From Persicaria tinctoria (taxonomy: Eukaryota > Streptophyta > Magnoliopsida > Caryophyllales > Polygonaceae), in the NCBI GenBank assembly GCA_037127255.1, contig JBANSL010000004.1, forward strand, positions 75,724,627 to 75,788,626: a stretch of 64,000 bases of DNA, written 5' to 3'. Below the pieces are notes generated by a model. The model saw only the letters and a list, made by a program, of their open reading frames with translations, was not told the origin of the DNA and did no database searches. Both the position numbers and the translations under genes were made by a program. Positions within the stretch are counted from its first letter, which is position 1, and each line of letters begins with the position of its first letter. Shown piece by piece: positions 42,311 through 53,879 of this stretch.

Positions 42311-43400
42311 CTTATACATCTCCTTTGTGTGACACATAAGTAATAGAATACACTCCTTCATGCTTATTTCGCAACACAACAAAATTAATTGGTAAAAAAT
42401 AATCTTCACCACATAATTCAAAATAATAGTAATTTCCTTACAGAATCATCATTCCCCCGAAAATAGTAGGATGGCCTTACTCTATCTATAGGAATTGGAG
42501 TGCTAGCGCTTGACTAATAGACTATCAAAGAAATGGAATAGGTAATCCTTTGCCAAACACGGCCTAAATGACCATGATTTTACCCTTTTGTATCTGGTAG
42601 GCTTCACATAAACTTCTTCATCCATAAAACCATGCATGAATTTATTAGGGGTGTGCATTGGTTGAAACCAATGGGGGGAAAACGAAACTGTTTTTCAAGA
42701 AAATATAAATTTAAGAAAGGGATTGCTATTGAGATAGTGAGCTTTCCCAATACACGGAGGTGGTCATGATTTGACAAGCCGTGAGAATCTCATATTTTGA
42801 GGAAAAAAATCTCTGATATCACAGTTTCACGTACAAAGATTAGGAATCTCAACTTTTGTAAAGGAGAAAAAAATTAATGTCACTGTTTCATAAACCGTGG
42901 GAGCTTTTGAAAAAAAAAATCATCAACTAGTCACAGTTTTGCAAACCATGAGAGCCTTTACACCTGCTGAACTCCCACAATTTTTAGAACAACGATAGCT
43001 TCTGTGCCCTTTGTGATAAATTGACCATTCAGATATCAATTTTGATAAAGAATCAGAGTACATATTTAACTTTTCAAAACGTTGTTTTTGCTCTTGCTTT
43101 TTTTTAATTAAGTAAGAATTTGACGCACCGAACATGCTTGGTGGTTCGAGAGGCCAAATAAATTGGCGACGGATTCACCGTCAAATAAGTTGAAGACTTA
43201 AAACAACAAAAAGGCAGAACCACCAAATTACGAGGGTGCAGTTATAGGTGAAGACTAGCATAACTGATGCAAGAACAAGAGCAGTGTGCAACAACTCATC
43301 CGTTAGTTGGTAGAGGCAACACAGGGAATCCCTGGGGAACTATGTAGAAACCTCATATTTGGACTCTGTCAACGAGCCTTCAGGTTTCGATCACGTCCAC
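42311..43400. other. Spacer; single hAT end at 42646
   Basis: No gene seen. TAGGGGTGTGCATTGG at 42646 is the 5' end of a hAT element related to 37123-38335, but no matching 3' end was found, so it is truncated. From 42790 to 42960, CACAGTTT(C/T)G/(C/T)A phrases repeat three times. Confidence 0.4.
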
Positions 43401-45738
43401 GACCTCTCGCGCGCGCGTCGACACATAAGAAGAAACCCCACTCAACAAACCCCTAGACTCGAAAGCCACACAACCCCATCACCAAGCAACTCAACAACCC
43501 ACCAAATACAATAGATCCAATCCAGATTTCTCTCCTTTTTTTTTCTTTTTTTCTCCTCCTTGCTTTTGGCCCAAGGATAAGCCTTGGGCCGAAAGGAAAT
43601 GATCAGGCCCAATCGGGCCACTAGGGCCCAGAAGACAGCCGATGGGCAAATTTGCAGGGGATGATACTAATCCAGCCAATCGAACCAAGCATCGAACCAG
43701 ACGTCAGCCAGACAGCAACACCGGCGAAGGGAGGCGGACGCGGCGAGGAACAGACGGAGAGGGAGGAGACCCAAGCTGAGGCGGCACCGAGCCTCTGGAA
43801 GCAAAGGCAACAAACGATAGTCAAGCGCACACCGAACCCCAAAATCGACAACCGAAGAGGAGAGAACGGAGAACGGGAACTCAAAATCAACAAAACGCAA
43901 GGTCGATTGGAGCACGCTGAAGGTGGATTGAAGAGGATAGATCCACCATTAGAGGTTAGAATTCTCAATTTGATTTCACAATTGGGGATTTCACAATTAG
44001 GGATTTCATAAGCAGGAGTTTATCTTCTTTGTTTTTGTACTTGGTTAGTACAAGTATGTATAGTAATTACCGCAGTATTATTTTCTTTTGATTTATGATT
44101 AACGAAAAACATTACGGAGTAGTAGTATCTTAATTTGCAAGTACAAAATGAAATGATTAACGCCCTTTGTTCCTTACTGTACTATATATAAACTTTTTTT
44201 TTTTTATGAAAACATATACAGTATCAAATTTTTAATTGAATAATATACATATACATTTTAAACTAAATTATGCCCTTTGTTCCTTTTTAAAAGTTTTACT
44301 ATGTACATTTTTTTAAAAATGATAAAAAAAAATAATTTTTTAATTATTTTTAATCTTAATCGTTGATTTAGTGTAATTGAATGGCCGAGAATAATCGATT
44401 AATTAGATTTATTTAAAAAAGAAAAATAGAAAACCCCAAATCCACCCCTTAATAAGCGCGTGTAACCAAGCCCCCAACCCTACCTCCATAAATTATAGTT
44501 ACACATCACTGCAGAAGGGCGATGAATCCCATGGTGCCGCCTCTACACTAGTGCTTGATGTCCAGCACCACCGAGTACCGGCAAGTGAAGGCAGCGCGAA
44601 CAGAGATGGTGAAGCGAGCGACAGAGGCGATTGAAGGAGAGATCGGAGGCGGCGTCGATTGGTCGATGTTGAGGACCAATTGCAAGCGCCGCTAGAAGGT
44701 GATACCAATTGCTCCGCCTCTGTCGCACCGCCTTCGTTGAGGACCATTTGCAAGCGCCGCCTCTGTCGCACCACCGGCATGATGCTCGCCGTCAATATCA
44801 CCCGCGGCCGCACTTCCCAGTCGCCTCCTGCTAGCGGCGATTGCCCGTTCTTCATCGGAATACCCAACACGGCCCGAATCTCACTAATTGCACCCTTCCG
44901 GGCTACCGCTGGTGAGTTACCCCATCAATCTGGCTCTTCACGCCACTCCTCGCCTCGCCGGTCCCTCCGGTGCAATGGACCCCTGTCTCGCCTTGCCTCG
45001 CATCCCTCTCCTTGCCTTGCCGTGCCCGTCTCCTTCTCCGTTCTCCTCTTTCTTCAAGCTTCGTTCGCCCTGCAATGGATCCGTCTTCGGCTCCGCTGCA
45101 ATGGCTCCGCCGTCCCACCCCGTTTTTGGCTCCGCTGCAATAGTTGATATCTTCCTCTATCTTCAAGTCATCTCTCTCTTCTTTTCTTTTTTTCCCCCTT
45201 TTTTTTTTGTTGAATTGGCATTTTTGTCTTTGAATTTCAGGTTCTTTGGTTTTAATCTCGTTTCTTAGTACAAAATTGAATGTGTTCTTGTTCCAATTTC
45301 TCAGCACAAAATTGTATCTGTTGTTCTAATTGAATCTGTCCTTGTTCCAATTTCTATGCGAATAGCTACAAAATTGAATCTACAATTCCTTTGTTCATTG
45401 ATGCAACTTTTAGGAATTCGCAATTCATTTGGAAGTGTTTGGTTGTTTTGTTTGGCTGTGCAATGAAAATCATATGTTTGTTCTATTAATTTCATGTTCA
45501 GAGTCACTATTAGACAACTTCATAGTTTGTATTCGGTGATAATAAGTAATTATTCGGTAGAATTCATATGATTGTTCTATTAATTTCATGTTCAGAGTCA
45601 ATATTCGACAAGTTCATATTTTCTATTCGGTAATAATAAGGAATTATTCGGTAATAGTAAGGAATTATTCATATGTATGTGATTAATTAGAGGTGGAAAT
45701 CAAGAATTACATTTATATATATTACGAAATATAACGAT
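43401..45738. other. Mixed region with GC-rich, possibly captured patches
   Basis: Bases 43560-43960 and 44510-45120 are GC-rich islands in AT-rich surroundings, with long but unconserved frames on both strands. The phrase GGCCCAAGGATAAGCCTTGGGCC at about 43568 is a hairpin. I recognise no protein family here. They resemble the cargo of Pack-type elements but no flanking inverted repeats were fixed. Confidence 0.3.
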
Positions 45739-45970
45739 CCATTTAGCGAATAATTACTATTATCCTAGCGAACCATTTAGCGAATAATTACTATTATCCT
45801 AGCGAATATTTTCATCGAACACAAAGTGGAAGCAAATTCTCCTCATCTCCAAAAAAAAAAACGTTACCTAAAAAAAATCAACGCACGCGCTTCCTCTATA
45901 GCAAGAAAATCAACGCACGCGCTTCCTCTATAGCAAGAAAAATCAACGCACGCGCTTCCTCTATAGCAAG
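45739..45970. repeat. Two short tandem arrays
   Basis: Two copies of a 33-base unit (CCATTTAGCGAATAATTACT, then ATTATCCTAGCGAA) at 45739-45805. Then three copies of a 31-32-base unit (CAACGCACGCGCTTCCTCTA, then TAGCAAGAAAAT) at 45875-45970. Confidence 0.9.
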
Positions 45971-46117
45971 TTGGCTATAAAAGTGGTGGGTCCTACTCTT
46001 TTTTTATTTAAATAAAAAGAAAAAGTCTCAATTAATCTCACCCATCCATTTCTAATCAATCAAAGGCCCAGATCTGTTAACATTTAACATCATAAGGGAT
46101 GTTAACACAGGACCCAA

Positions 46118-46316
<199 letters not shown>

Positions 46317-46696
46317 CTTAAGATATACCTTGTGCACGAATCTGGCCCACTCCACTTTTGTGCGCGTGTATTTAGACCCCCTCACTCTTTATCCTCCCGT
46401 TGCTTTATCCCTGAATAATACGAGAATAAAATGTTGATTAAACAATAAATTTCAACCCTAATCCGAATTGACCGATACCCGAACACAAACCCAAATCAAC
46501 CCCTACCCCATCCCCAAACCCACCCTCCTCCAGAATGCCTCATACCTCTTCTCCAACTCCTCCTCCGCCTAATCCACCACCGCCAATTTCACCTCTTTCC
46601 CCCTCGATTTGTCCTCCCACCACTCCGTCGTCGATGACGTTCATACCACCAACTCCTCCGACTCCTCTGCTTCCGTTGTTGTCATTCACTTCCCCC

Positions 46697-46889
46697 TGCG
46701 ACCCCAAGCTCTCCGAGTACACCACCTGCCACGATCAATCTCGCTTCCCCCGCAACCGCCTCATTTACCGGTAACATGGCCCGATTTAGACGAATCGAAT
46801 AATTGGATGTCGATTTTGCAGAGAGAGGCACTGCCCGGGGAAGGAGGAGGTGCTCAAGTGCAGGATTCCGACGTCGCACAAGTGGGTAG
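46697..46889 (+). pseudogene. Captured fragment of a PMT-type (QUA2-like) methyltransferase gene, with intron
   Basis: Exon 46697-46770 reads CDPKLSEYTTCHDQSRFP, then NRLIY. A 51-base intron with GT-AG ends (46771-46821) follows in phase, then ERHCPGKEEVLKCRIPT. This matches the conserved N-terminal motif of plant Golgi putative pectin methyltransferases (C....YTPC.D...RL.YRERHCP). The catalytic domain is missing and the frame runs into unrelated sequence. Because the intron is kept, capture was at the DNA level. Confidence 0.72.
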
Positions 46890-46915
46890 GCCAAACATCG
46901 CCGGTGGAGGCGCTG

Positions 46916-47085
46916 GCCTATGAGCAGTCGTCGGAACTGTAGAAATTGACGCCGGCCGAGTCGATCTGGTTGACCACCTTGGCAGAGACGAGCGAGTCGG
47001 AATCGAAGGGGATGAAGGAGGAGATCGCATCGAGGACGAGCATGGCTTGGTCCGGCGAGATTGCATTGGGGAGGATGGAGGCGCC
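46916..47085 (-). pseudogene. Second captured exon-like fragment, minus strand, family not recognised
   Basis: On the minus strand one GC-rich frame reads LPNAISPDQAMLVLDAISSF, then IPFDSDSLVSAKVVNQIDSA, then GVNFYSSDDCS and a stop at about 46919. It has the composition and codon look of a real plant exon but I cannot name the family. It sits back to back with the PMT fragment, so the GC-rich block 46500-47700 is a mosaic of at least two source genes. Confidence 0.4.
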
Positions 47086-47699
47086 TGGGGAGTTTCGCCT
47101 TCACTGTACTCCCTCTTCATCGGCCTCTCAGCCGGATTCCGCCACCGCTTCGCTGCCGACGTCGCCACCGCAGCCCCGCAACCTCACAATCTCCTCCCCG
47201 AATTCAGCGATGGTTGTATCTACATAACCGCCTCCTCGGATTCAGAGATTGTTGGATCTCCTCCTCACAATCTCGCAATCATCGCCACCATCGTCCCTCT
47301 GTTTCCGGTTGGCCGCCATCCTCTCCCTTCGCCGCCACCATAGCAGCATCCAATCAGCGCTCGTGCTAAAGGATTCCGACGAGGGAGAGTGTCGGAGAAG
47401 GGGGCGGATGAAGGAGTTCGTCACCGCCCAAATCTGGCGTCGCCACCATCTCCCTCGTCTTCGGTCTCAACCGCACCTATGCCTTCCCCGCAGCACTACT
47501 TTCCGCTATCATCGAGGATGTCTTCGCCGCCTTCGTCCGAAATCAAGCCTCGCCTCACCGCTGAATCACCTCATCGCCTCCGCCGCCTTGACTCCCAGCC
47601 GAATCTCCTCCTCGCCTCCTCCACCACCGCCCCCCCCCCCCCCCGACTCCGGCTCTCCTCTTAGTCGCCTTCGCCGTTGATCAGAAACGCCACCACACA

Positions 47700-47989
47700 C
47701 CACCGTTTCCGGTTCTTCGACTCCATCGATTGTGATTGAAGAACGGCTTCGCCGCCGATTGAGATTGAAGAATGAATCGGCTCGAAATATGGGTACAAAG
47801 AAAAACGCCCGGATTTTAGCGTTATATTGATCCTCTCACGCGCTCCACGCTCAACTAAATGGGATTGAAATTAATTTTTCAATTTTTTTTAAAAATCACT
47901 CAAGACACGTGGCATCATATTATCCCTCCATTTAATATAGATCAAAGGCGCAGGTTTGTGCACAAAGTATACCCTAAAGGGTGTGCACA
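47700..47989. other. Boundary of the GC-rich mosaic
   Basis: No gene seen. GTGCACAAAG...CCCTAAAGGGTGTGCAC near 47957-47990 is a local inverted repeat resembling the TTAAGATATACCTTGTGCAC phrase at 46318. The two may be ends of the captured-gene element, but this is not certain. Confidence 0.3.
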
Positions 47990-47995
47990 AGTTAC

Positions 47996-49133
47996 CTATT
48001 CTCTCTGTGTGTGTGTGAAATTGAATTGTGATATGGAATGAATAAAACTGAGCCCCCTAGGGCCTTATTTATAGTCTTCTTTCCCTAGCTAATCTAGGAA
48101 AGAAATATCTATCTCTATCTAAAATTATATCTAAATTGCTGAAAGATAAAATTGTTTTATGGAAATAAATCTAAAAGGAAAAGATAAAACTAAATAAGGT
48201 AAGTCTTCATGATGTTGATAGATCTTGTCTCCTTAGATAGAACTTGATGGATTTGGATAGAATCTTCCTTCTTCGGCCCCAAGGAATCCCAAGTTTAGTC
48301 GGATTGTTCCTCGTCGAGAAGCTTCTGGAAACTGGTCTACTCGACCTCGACGAAGGCTCATCGACCTCGACCAGACTTGTTCGTCGACTGGACTTCTCGG
48401 CTAGATCTGCTCGATGTGGCTCGGACTTGGCTCACTGGTGCTCGTCGACCTCGACAAGACCTAGTCGATGTCGAGTAGGATTAGGTCATCGACTAAGTCT
48501 CCTCGGGTGGCTCTACTCGGCAAGCTCGGATCTGGACTCAGGGGCTCGTCAACCTCGACAAGACGTAGTCGACCTCGAGTAGAGGTGTGTCTTTCTTGGT
48601 CGAGCAACTCTTCCTCGGCAAGGACTCGGACTCGCACGGTGGGTCTTGTCGATCTCGACTAGGGCTTGTCGAGATCGAGTAGGGTTGCTCGGCGTCCTCG
48701 TCCTCGGCTTCTCTCCTTGTCGACTCCGGGTGTGGTGTCTGGGCTTCGTCGATCTCGACTAGGGCTTGTCGAGATCGAGTTGGGTCCGGAGCCGGGTTGG
48801 TCTGGCTTTCTCGATCAGGCTCTGTCGACCAAGGTTGCTCGGACATGCTCGTCTAGGTCGAGTAAGGCCTACTCGAGATCGAGTAGCCTTGACTCTCAGA
48901 CTGGTTCCGCTGCTTTGACCTTGCACTTCTGTAGTGGTTTTCCGAGCTTTTCCGACCTTCTGTAGAATTTCTGTAAAATGCCTCGATTTCTGCGAATTAA
49001 ACAGAAACTGGTGTAGATTCCATAATAAACATAAACTACATAGATTCTGTACTATCTAAACCCAAATGAATGCAATGTATACAGAAATCGATATAAAAGT
49101 TACTGTAAATCATGGCAGATTCAGCTCACAACA
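47996..49133 (-). mobile_element. LTR-like block reading on the minus strand
   Basis: On the minus strand a good TATA box (GACTATAAATAAGG at about 48064-48077) is followed by a pyrimidine/adenine-rich leader ending in (CA)n. The opposite border reads TGTTGTGAGCTG, so the block begins TG and ends CA like a solo LTR of about 1.1 kb. No TSD was found, which lowers confidence. Confidence 0.4.
48300..48890. repeat. Degenerate TCGACCTCGA/TCGAGATCGA array
   Basis: Dozens of TCGAC, CTCGA and CTCGTCGA phrases. One unit starting GTCGATCTCGACTAGGGCTT and running on through GTCGAGATCGAGT occurs exactly at about 48648 and 48749 and is itself a stem-loop (ATCTCGAC/GTCGAGAT). GC-rich compared with both flanks. 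Confidence 0.7.
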
Positions 49134-49149
49134 CCCGTTTTTAACATTC

Positions 49150-51278
49150 ATATATGATACCATCATTTTTGCCAAAACAGGACATACCAACCTTAATACC
49201 ATTCAAAATATAATACATAACTTTTCCAAACTCCTCTGACTTGACAATAAATTACTCCAAGAGTTGCATACAAGTTTCGGCGAAATGTTAGCAATACACT
49301 TGCGAGATTGCTAGCCAACTAAATGGGAATCCCAGTCTCTACATCCATAGAAAGTATCTAGGTATCACTCTGATAAATGGAAGAATTAAAAATTGTGTGT
49401 TTGAGGAAGCTATAGTCTCTACATCCATAGAAAAGTATCTAGGTATCCCTCTGATAAATGGAAGAATTAAAAATTGTGTGTTTGAGGAAGCTATCCAAAG
49501 CCTTAAAAAGGAGTTGGCAAAGTGGAAAGTCTCTTCGCTTTCCCAAGCTAGAAAAGTTGTCCTTATTAAAGCAAATCTCAACTCGAAAACAAACTACCTA
49601 ATGTAAAATTTCCTACTTTCAAAAGGAATTCTACAACAAATTGACCAAATAAATAAAAACTTTTTCTGGAATAAGCTCCAATGAGAAAGGTATACACCGT
49701 TGATTAGTTGGGACGCGATATGCAAACCTAAACAGCATGGTGGATTTGGAATCAGGAAAGCAGAAGGACTTAACGAAAACATTTAAATGAAACTCTTTTG
49801 GAAAATTTATACAGAGCAAAGTAATATTTGGGTCAAAATGATAAAAGAAAAAATATCTTGACCATGACAACATTAATCAGAGAACTCGGATGAACACCTC
49901 ATGGCAATTTGGAAGACTTCTGTCTCTTAGAGAAAAATTCAACCAAGGTATACATTGGATTATTGGAAATGGCTCATCAATTAATGTATGGAAAGACCCT
50001 TGAGTGAAAGACCAAGTCTTGGAAGATTACTCTCAAAACCTTACCCAGAGATGAAAGTTAGCCAACTTTTTACATCTCACAAACAATGGGACATCCCCCC
50101 CACCCCCCAATAAACAGTATATTCCCACAATATATAGTTCAAAAGACTTAGTTTGGAAGATTATGATTGATGGGTTAACAACAAAAAATAGACTAAACAA
50201 ATAATAAACTGTGTACCCTCCCAATGTAATCTTTGTGATTCTCATGATGAAGATTCCACACATCTGTTTCTCAACTGCAAGTACACAAGGGAGGTAATTC
50301 TTCACTATGAAAGATTATTGGGAAAGATCCTAAATAGTAGGGGTGACAACAACACAACTGATATTCTAGCAATACTTGCTAGCACAACATCCAAATCTAC
50401 GATGGAAGACTTGAGATTCATTTGGCACGTGATATGGACCTCCAGGAATGAACTCATATTCCAGCAAAAGAAATTGACATACATTCCCAACCTAATCCAA
50501 GAGATAATAACATACCAGAGTAATTGAAGGCATGAAGAAAATACGCAAGTACCCTTGCATCGAAAAAGAAGAAGACGGAATACGAAATGGAAAAGACCAG
50601 ACGTTGATATTTTCAAAGTCCATGTGAATGGCTCCGTGAAACCCACAGGCGCCTGTCAGGTGGGGGAGTTATCAGAGACTCCAATGGGAATGTTATTGAT
50701 ATTTTCTATCAAGTTACCCGCAAAGGCTCAGTTCTTCAGACGGAAGCCGCAGCGATCTGTTTGGGGTTGCAGAAAGCTATAACAAGAGGTCTAAGGAAGG
50801 TTTTAGTTGAACGTGACAATCAAACGCTTATTAAGGCAATAAATGGAAGTGGTACTGAAAGACCTGGGGTCTTAAGAGGTGCCAACCCATGCCACCTATC
50901 CCTCTCAGATCCATTGTCCTCACTTGGAGCCTGAAAAGGAAGAGCTCTTGTGACATGGGTATGACTTGAATCACTTATAAACCACTCTCATCATCCTTAT
51001 GATATCTGATGTGGGACGGAGGTGTTACAGGTACGGTCAACTGGGAAATCACGCATTATGTGGAAAAGATCCGCTAATTGGCTAAAGACTTTGATCAAAT
51101 AGAGTTCCCCCATTACTTCAGAGAAACCAACAAAGTAGCTGACTATATAGCTAGACATGGCATCATCTGTAATAGAACTGCTCTCCCTTGTAATATGGAT
51201 TTGTATTCTATCACCCTTCAGGATAATCATCATGATTGTACTTTACGCATTGTGTAAAGTATTCTAAATGTTTGCCTA

Positions 51279-51310
<32 letters not shown>
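49150..51310 (+). mobile_element. 5'-truncated LINE with poly-A tail
   Basis: The fragment opens within RT (IIFAKTGHTNLNTIQNIIHNF, just after the FADD box position), then KYLGIPLINGRIKN and WKVSSLSQARKVVLIK, all standard for plant L1-type elements, followed by linker sequence. Its RNase H domain at about 50630-51180 (GGGVIRDSNGNVID, TEAAAICLGLQKA, VERDNQTLIKAING, HYFRETNKVADYIARHG) is cut by a 163-bp insertion. It ends in a poly-A run of about 40 bases at 51272-51311. There are many stops and shifts. An 80-bp tandem duplication occurs at 49334-49493. Confidence 0.82.
50872..51034. mobile_element. 163-bp insertion in the LINE RNase H domain
   Basis: GGTC precedes (50868-50871) and follows (51035-51038) this segment. 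Removing it restores a continuous RNase H frame (GTERPGVNWEITHYVE). The segment has no coding content. It could be a short MITE or solo terminal fragment. Its superfamily is unknown because the ends (TTAAGAGG, ACAGGTAC) match nothing else here. Confidence 0.65.
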
Positions 51311-51311
<1 letters not shown>

Positions 51312-51313
<2 letters not shown>

Positions 51314-51876
51314 TCCCCAACCCCGATTGATAGAGGCCATTTTGATTCCTAGCTCTACTCCAACTAAAAAAATTGGATCTATTGAAAATTGATGGAGTAG
51401 CCATTAACTGCATTCAATGAATAGTAAAGTCATACATCAATTACCCTAAGACAAGGCAAAACAAACGGTTTAGATATATGGTAATATAATATCACTAATC
51501 ACTAATCACTAATCACTACCCTATACCCCGTACAGTGCCCTACGATCGAAGATTCAAGGGTGAAGTGGCTTAAACCGCTAATGGACAAATACTAAGGAAA
51601 TGTTTTTTTTATTATTATTAGTTAAGCAAAAAATCGAGATTAGATATACCTGATTTTCGATAGGCTTGTAAAACTGTCAGACAAAAACACCGTCACATAC
51701 AAATACAACAATTACATACAAACCAAATAGAAAAAAAGAAGAAGTTAGAATATACTTATATTTAAAAAAAAAGTTAGAATATACTTTTTTTTCTCAAAAA
51801 AAATAAAATAAAATAAGGGCATTGAAAATATACTTATACAATATCTTAGACAGTTAGAATCTTATATAATATCTTA
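51312..51876. other. AT-rich spacer
   Basis: No gene seen. ATCACTA occurs four times in tandem at about 51490-51518. Confidence 0.4.
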
Positions 51877-52133
51877 TACTCCCTCCGTTCGCGAAAACTT
51901 GTCATTTTAGCTCTTAGCACAATTTTTAAGAAATTCAATAATCTACTCCATTTTTTACTAATTTACCCTCATTTATTATTCTACTTTTCACTTTATCGAA
52001 AACTACAACTCACAACCCATCAATCATGTCAAGGGCATTTTCGTAAAGTAGAAGCTAAAATACCTACAATGAAATGTTTTTATGAACAAAATCGAACCTC
52101 TAAAATGACAAGTTTTCGCGAACGGAGAGAGTA
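51877..52133. mobile_element. Stowaway-type MITE with extended TIR
   Basis: CTCCCTCCGTTCGCGAAAAC and GTTTTCGCGAACGGAGAGAG are near-perfect inverted repeats flanked by TA, continuing into TTGTCATTTTAG. This subfamily has an NruI-like TTCGCGAA step in place of the TTCCAAAATA of the others. Confidence 0.88.
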
Positions 52134-52448
52134 TATACATAAGGAAATTAAAGGTGGTATCATCATTTTAGAATCTTATACAATATATATCTTTTACAAT
52201 TTAAATATATTATTTTAGAAATTTACACATTTAAAAAAAAACAAATAAAAATATACTTATATATCTAATTATTAGAGTACTTTATATTTTCATTTTATTG
52301 AAAACTGCAACTAGTATATCCCGAATTCATCCCTAAAACGCCACGTTTTTAACGGATTAAGTATATCATTATTATTTTTTCACTTTTTCAAAACTACAAA
52401 TAAGCATATAGTAATAATTACAGTTCCAAAACAATTGTGCACCTTTTT

Positions 52449-52834
52449 GTTATTTGCACGGCGTTATCGCGCCATATGCACGGTGCCGGTGCCGGACTCC
52501 CAGATCGGCAGCGTCGGATGCCGGTGCCGGACTCCCAGTGTGGCAGGTGTCGGACTCCCAGTGTGGCATCCAATGCCCGAGGCAAAGTTGCAGGGAATCT
52601 GCAGCTTTTTCAGTCGATTTGACTGATGTGACCGAACCGAATCCGGAGTCCGGCACCGGCATGCAGGTCCCGTGCTAGCTTTTCCAGTCGATTTGACTGA
52701 TGTGACGAAAGCTGCATGATTCCCTCAACCTATGCCAAATTGGGAGTCCGAGTTCGGCATGATATTCTGCCGATTTGAGAAGCCGGTACCGGCACCGTGC
52801 CGATGGCGAGAACTTCGCCGTTCAAATAGTAAAC
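52449..52834. mobile_element. GC-rich foldback/TIR element
   Basis: Left TATTTGCACGGCG...GCACGGTGCCGGTGCCGG and right CCGGTACCGGCACCGTGC...CGCCGTTCAAATA are inverted repeats about 55 bp long. The interior repeats GCCGGACTCCCAG three times and TCCAGTCGATTTGACTGATG twice. No TSD was established. Confidence 0.65.
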
Positions 52835-53250
52835 AACAAAATATGTAAAATAATACAAATGTTAATTATAAGAATTACACAACGAAAGGACATATTTTAT
52901 TTTATGGATGAAGTAAATGTTGTAGATAATTTATTTATTTGTGGTAATATCCTTCAACATTGATATTGCATTTGTAAACAATATCTTCTAATTGAAAATG
53001 TATTTGGATGAAATATCCCCCATGCAAATCTTAATTTCTGAATAAACTAGCCGTTTTTTTTTTGGTGGTCATAAAAAGGCTTCTGGCTTCAAGTCAAATA
53101 CTATAGGTAGGAAGAAAATTCATGTTTGCGTACATGTGAGGTTATTATTTACCCCGTATCAGTTAAGTTATTATTAGAATCAATGGAGATCTCATTCATC
53201 ACACATTCACACCGTGTAAACTTCCATGCATTATTTAACTAGTATTTAAC

Positions 53251-53723
53251 TACTACCTCCAATCCAAAAAGATTGTCGTTTGACTTTTTAACACGTATTT
53301 TAAGAAACTAAAAACTACTACCTCCGATCCAAAAAGGATGTCGTTTGACTTTTTAGCACGTATTTTAAGGAGCTAAAAACTATATAAAATATCAACTTTT
53401 TTTAAATAATTTTTTTACAACTTAATATTTTTTGGTAATAAGTATTAGATTATAAAAAAATAATAATAAAAAAGTTAATATATTATATAGTTTTTAGCTC
53501 CTTAAAATACGTGTTAAAAAGTCAAACGACATTCTTTTTGGATCGGAGGGAGTATATAATATATTAACTTTTTTATTATTTTTTTTTTAAAATCTACTTA
53601 TTACCAACAAATATTAAGTTGTAAAAAAATAATTTTAAAAAAGTTGATATTTTATATAGTTTTTAGCTCCTTAAAATACGTGTTAAAAAGTTAAACGATA
53701 ATCTTTTTGGATCGGAGGGAGTA
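53251..53723. mobile_element. Stowaway-type MITE (outer of nested pair)
   Basis: CTACCTCCAATCCAAAAAGA and TCTTTTTGGATCGGAGGGAG are inverted ends flanked by TA. It is split by a second member of the same subfamily at 53316-53554. Confidence 0.88.
53316..53554. mobile_element. Stowaway-type MITE nested in a sister copy
   Basis: CTACCTCCGATCCAAAAAGG and CTTTTTGGATCGGAGGGAG ends with TA on both sides. It inserted at a TA inside the outer copy's subterminal AAACTATATAA, which is rejoined when the inner copy is removed. Confidence 0.88.
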
Positions 53724-53879
53724 GTATTTTTATTTAACTAGTATTTATTACCAACGCTTTTACGCACATTTATTAATATATTATATTATACTAAAATGAT
53801 TTTTTTATTAAATTTTTTATGAAGATTTTAATTTTTATTTGAAATTTTAAATAAAAATTTCAAGCAATCATAAAAATAA

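Noticed and set aside
43652..45268. Possible small genes in the GC-rich islands
   Set aside because: Frames on both strands are equally long, there are no conserved motifs, and no splice-consistent gene model could be built.
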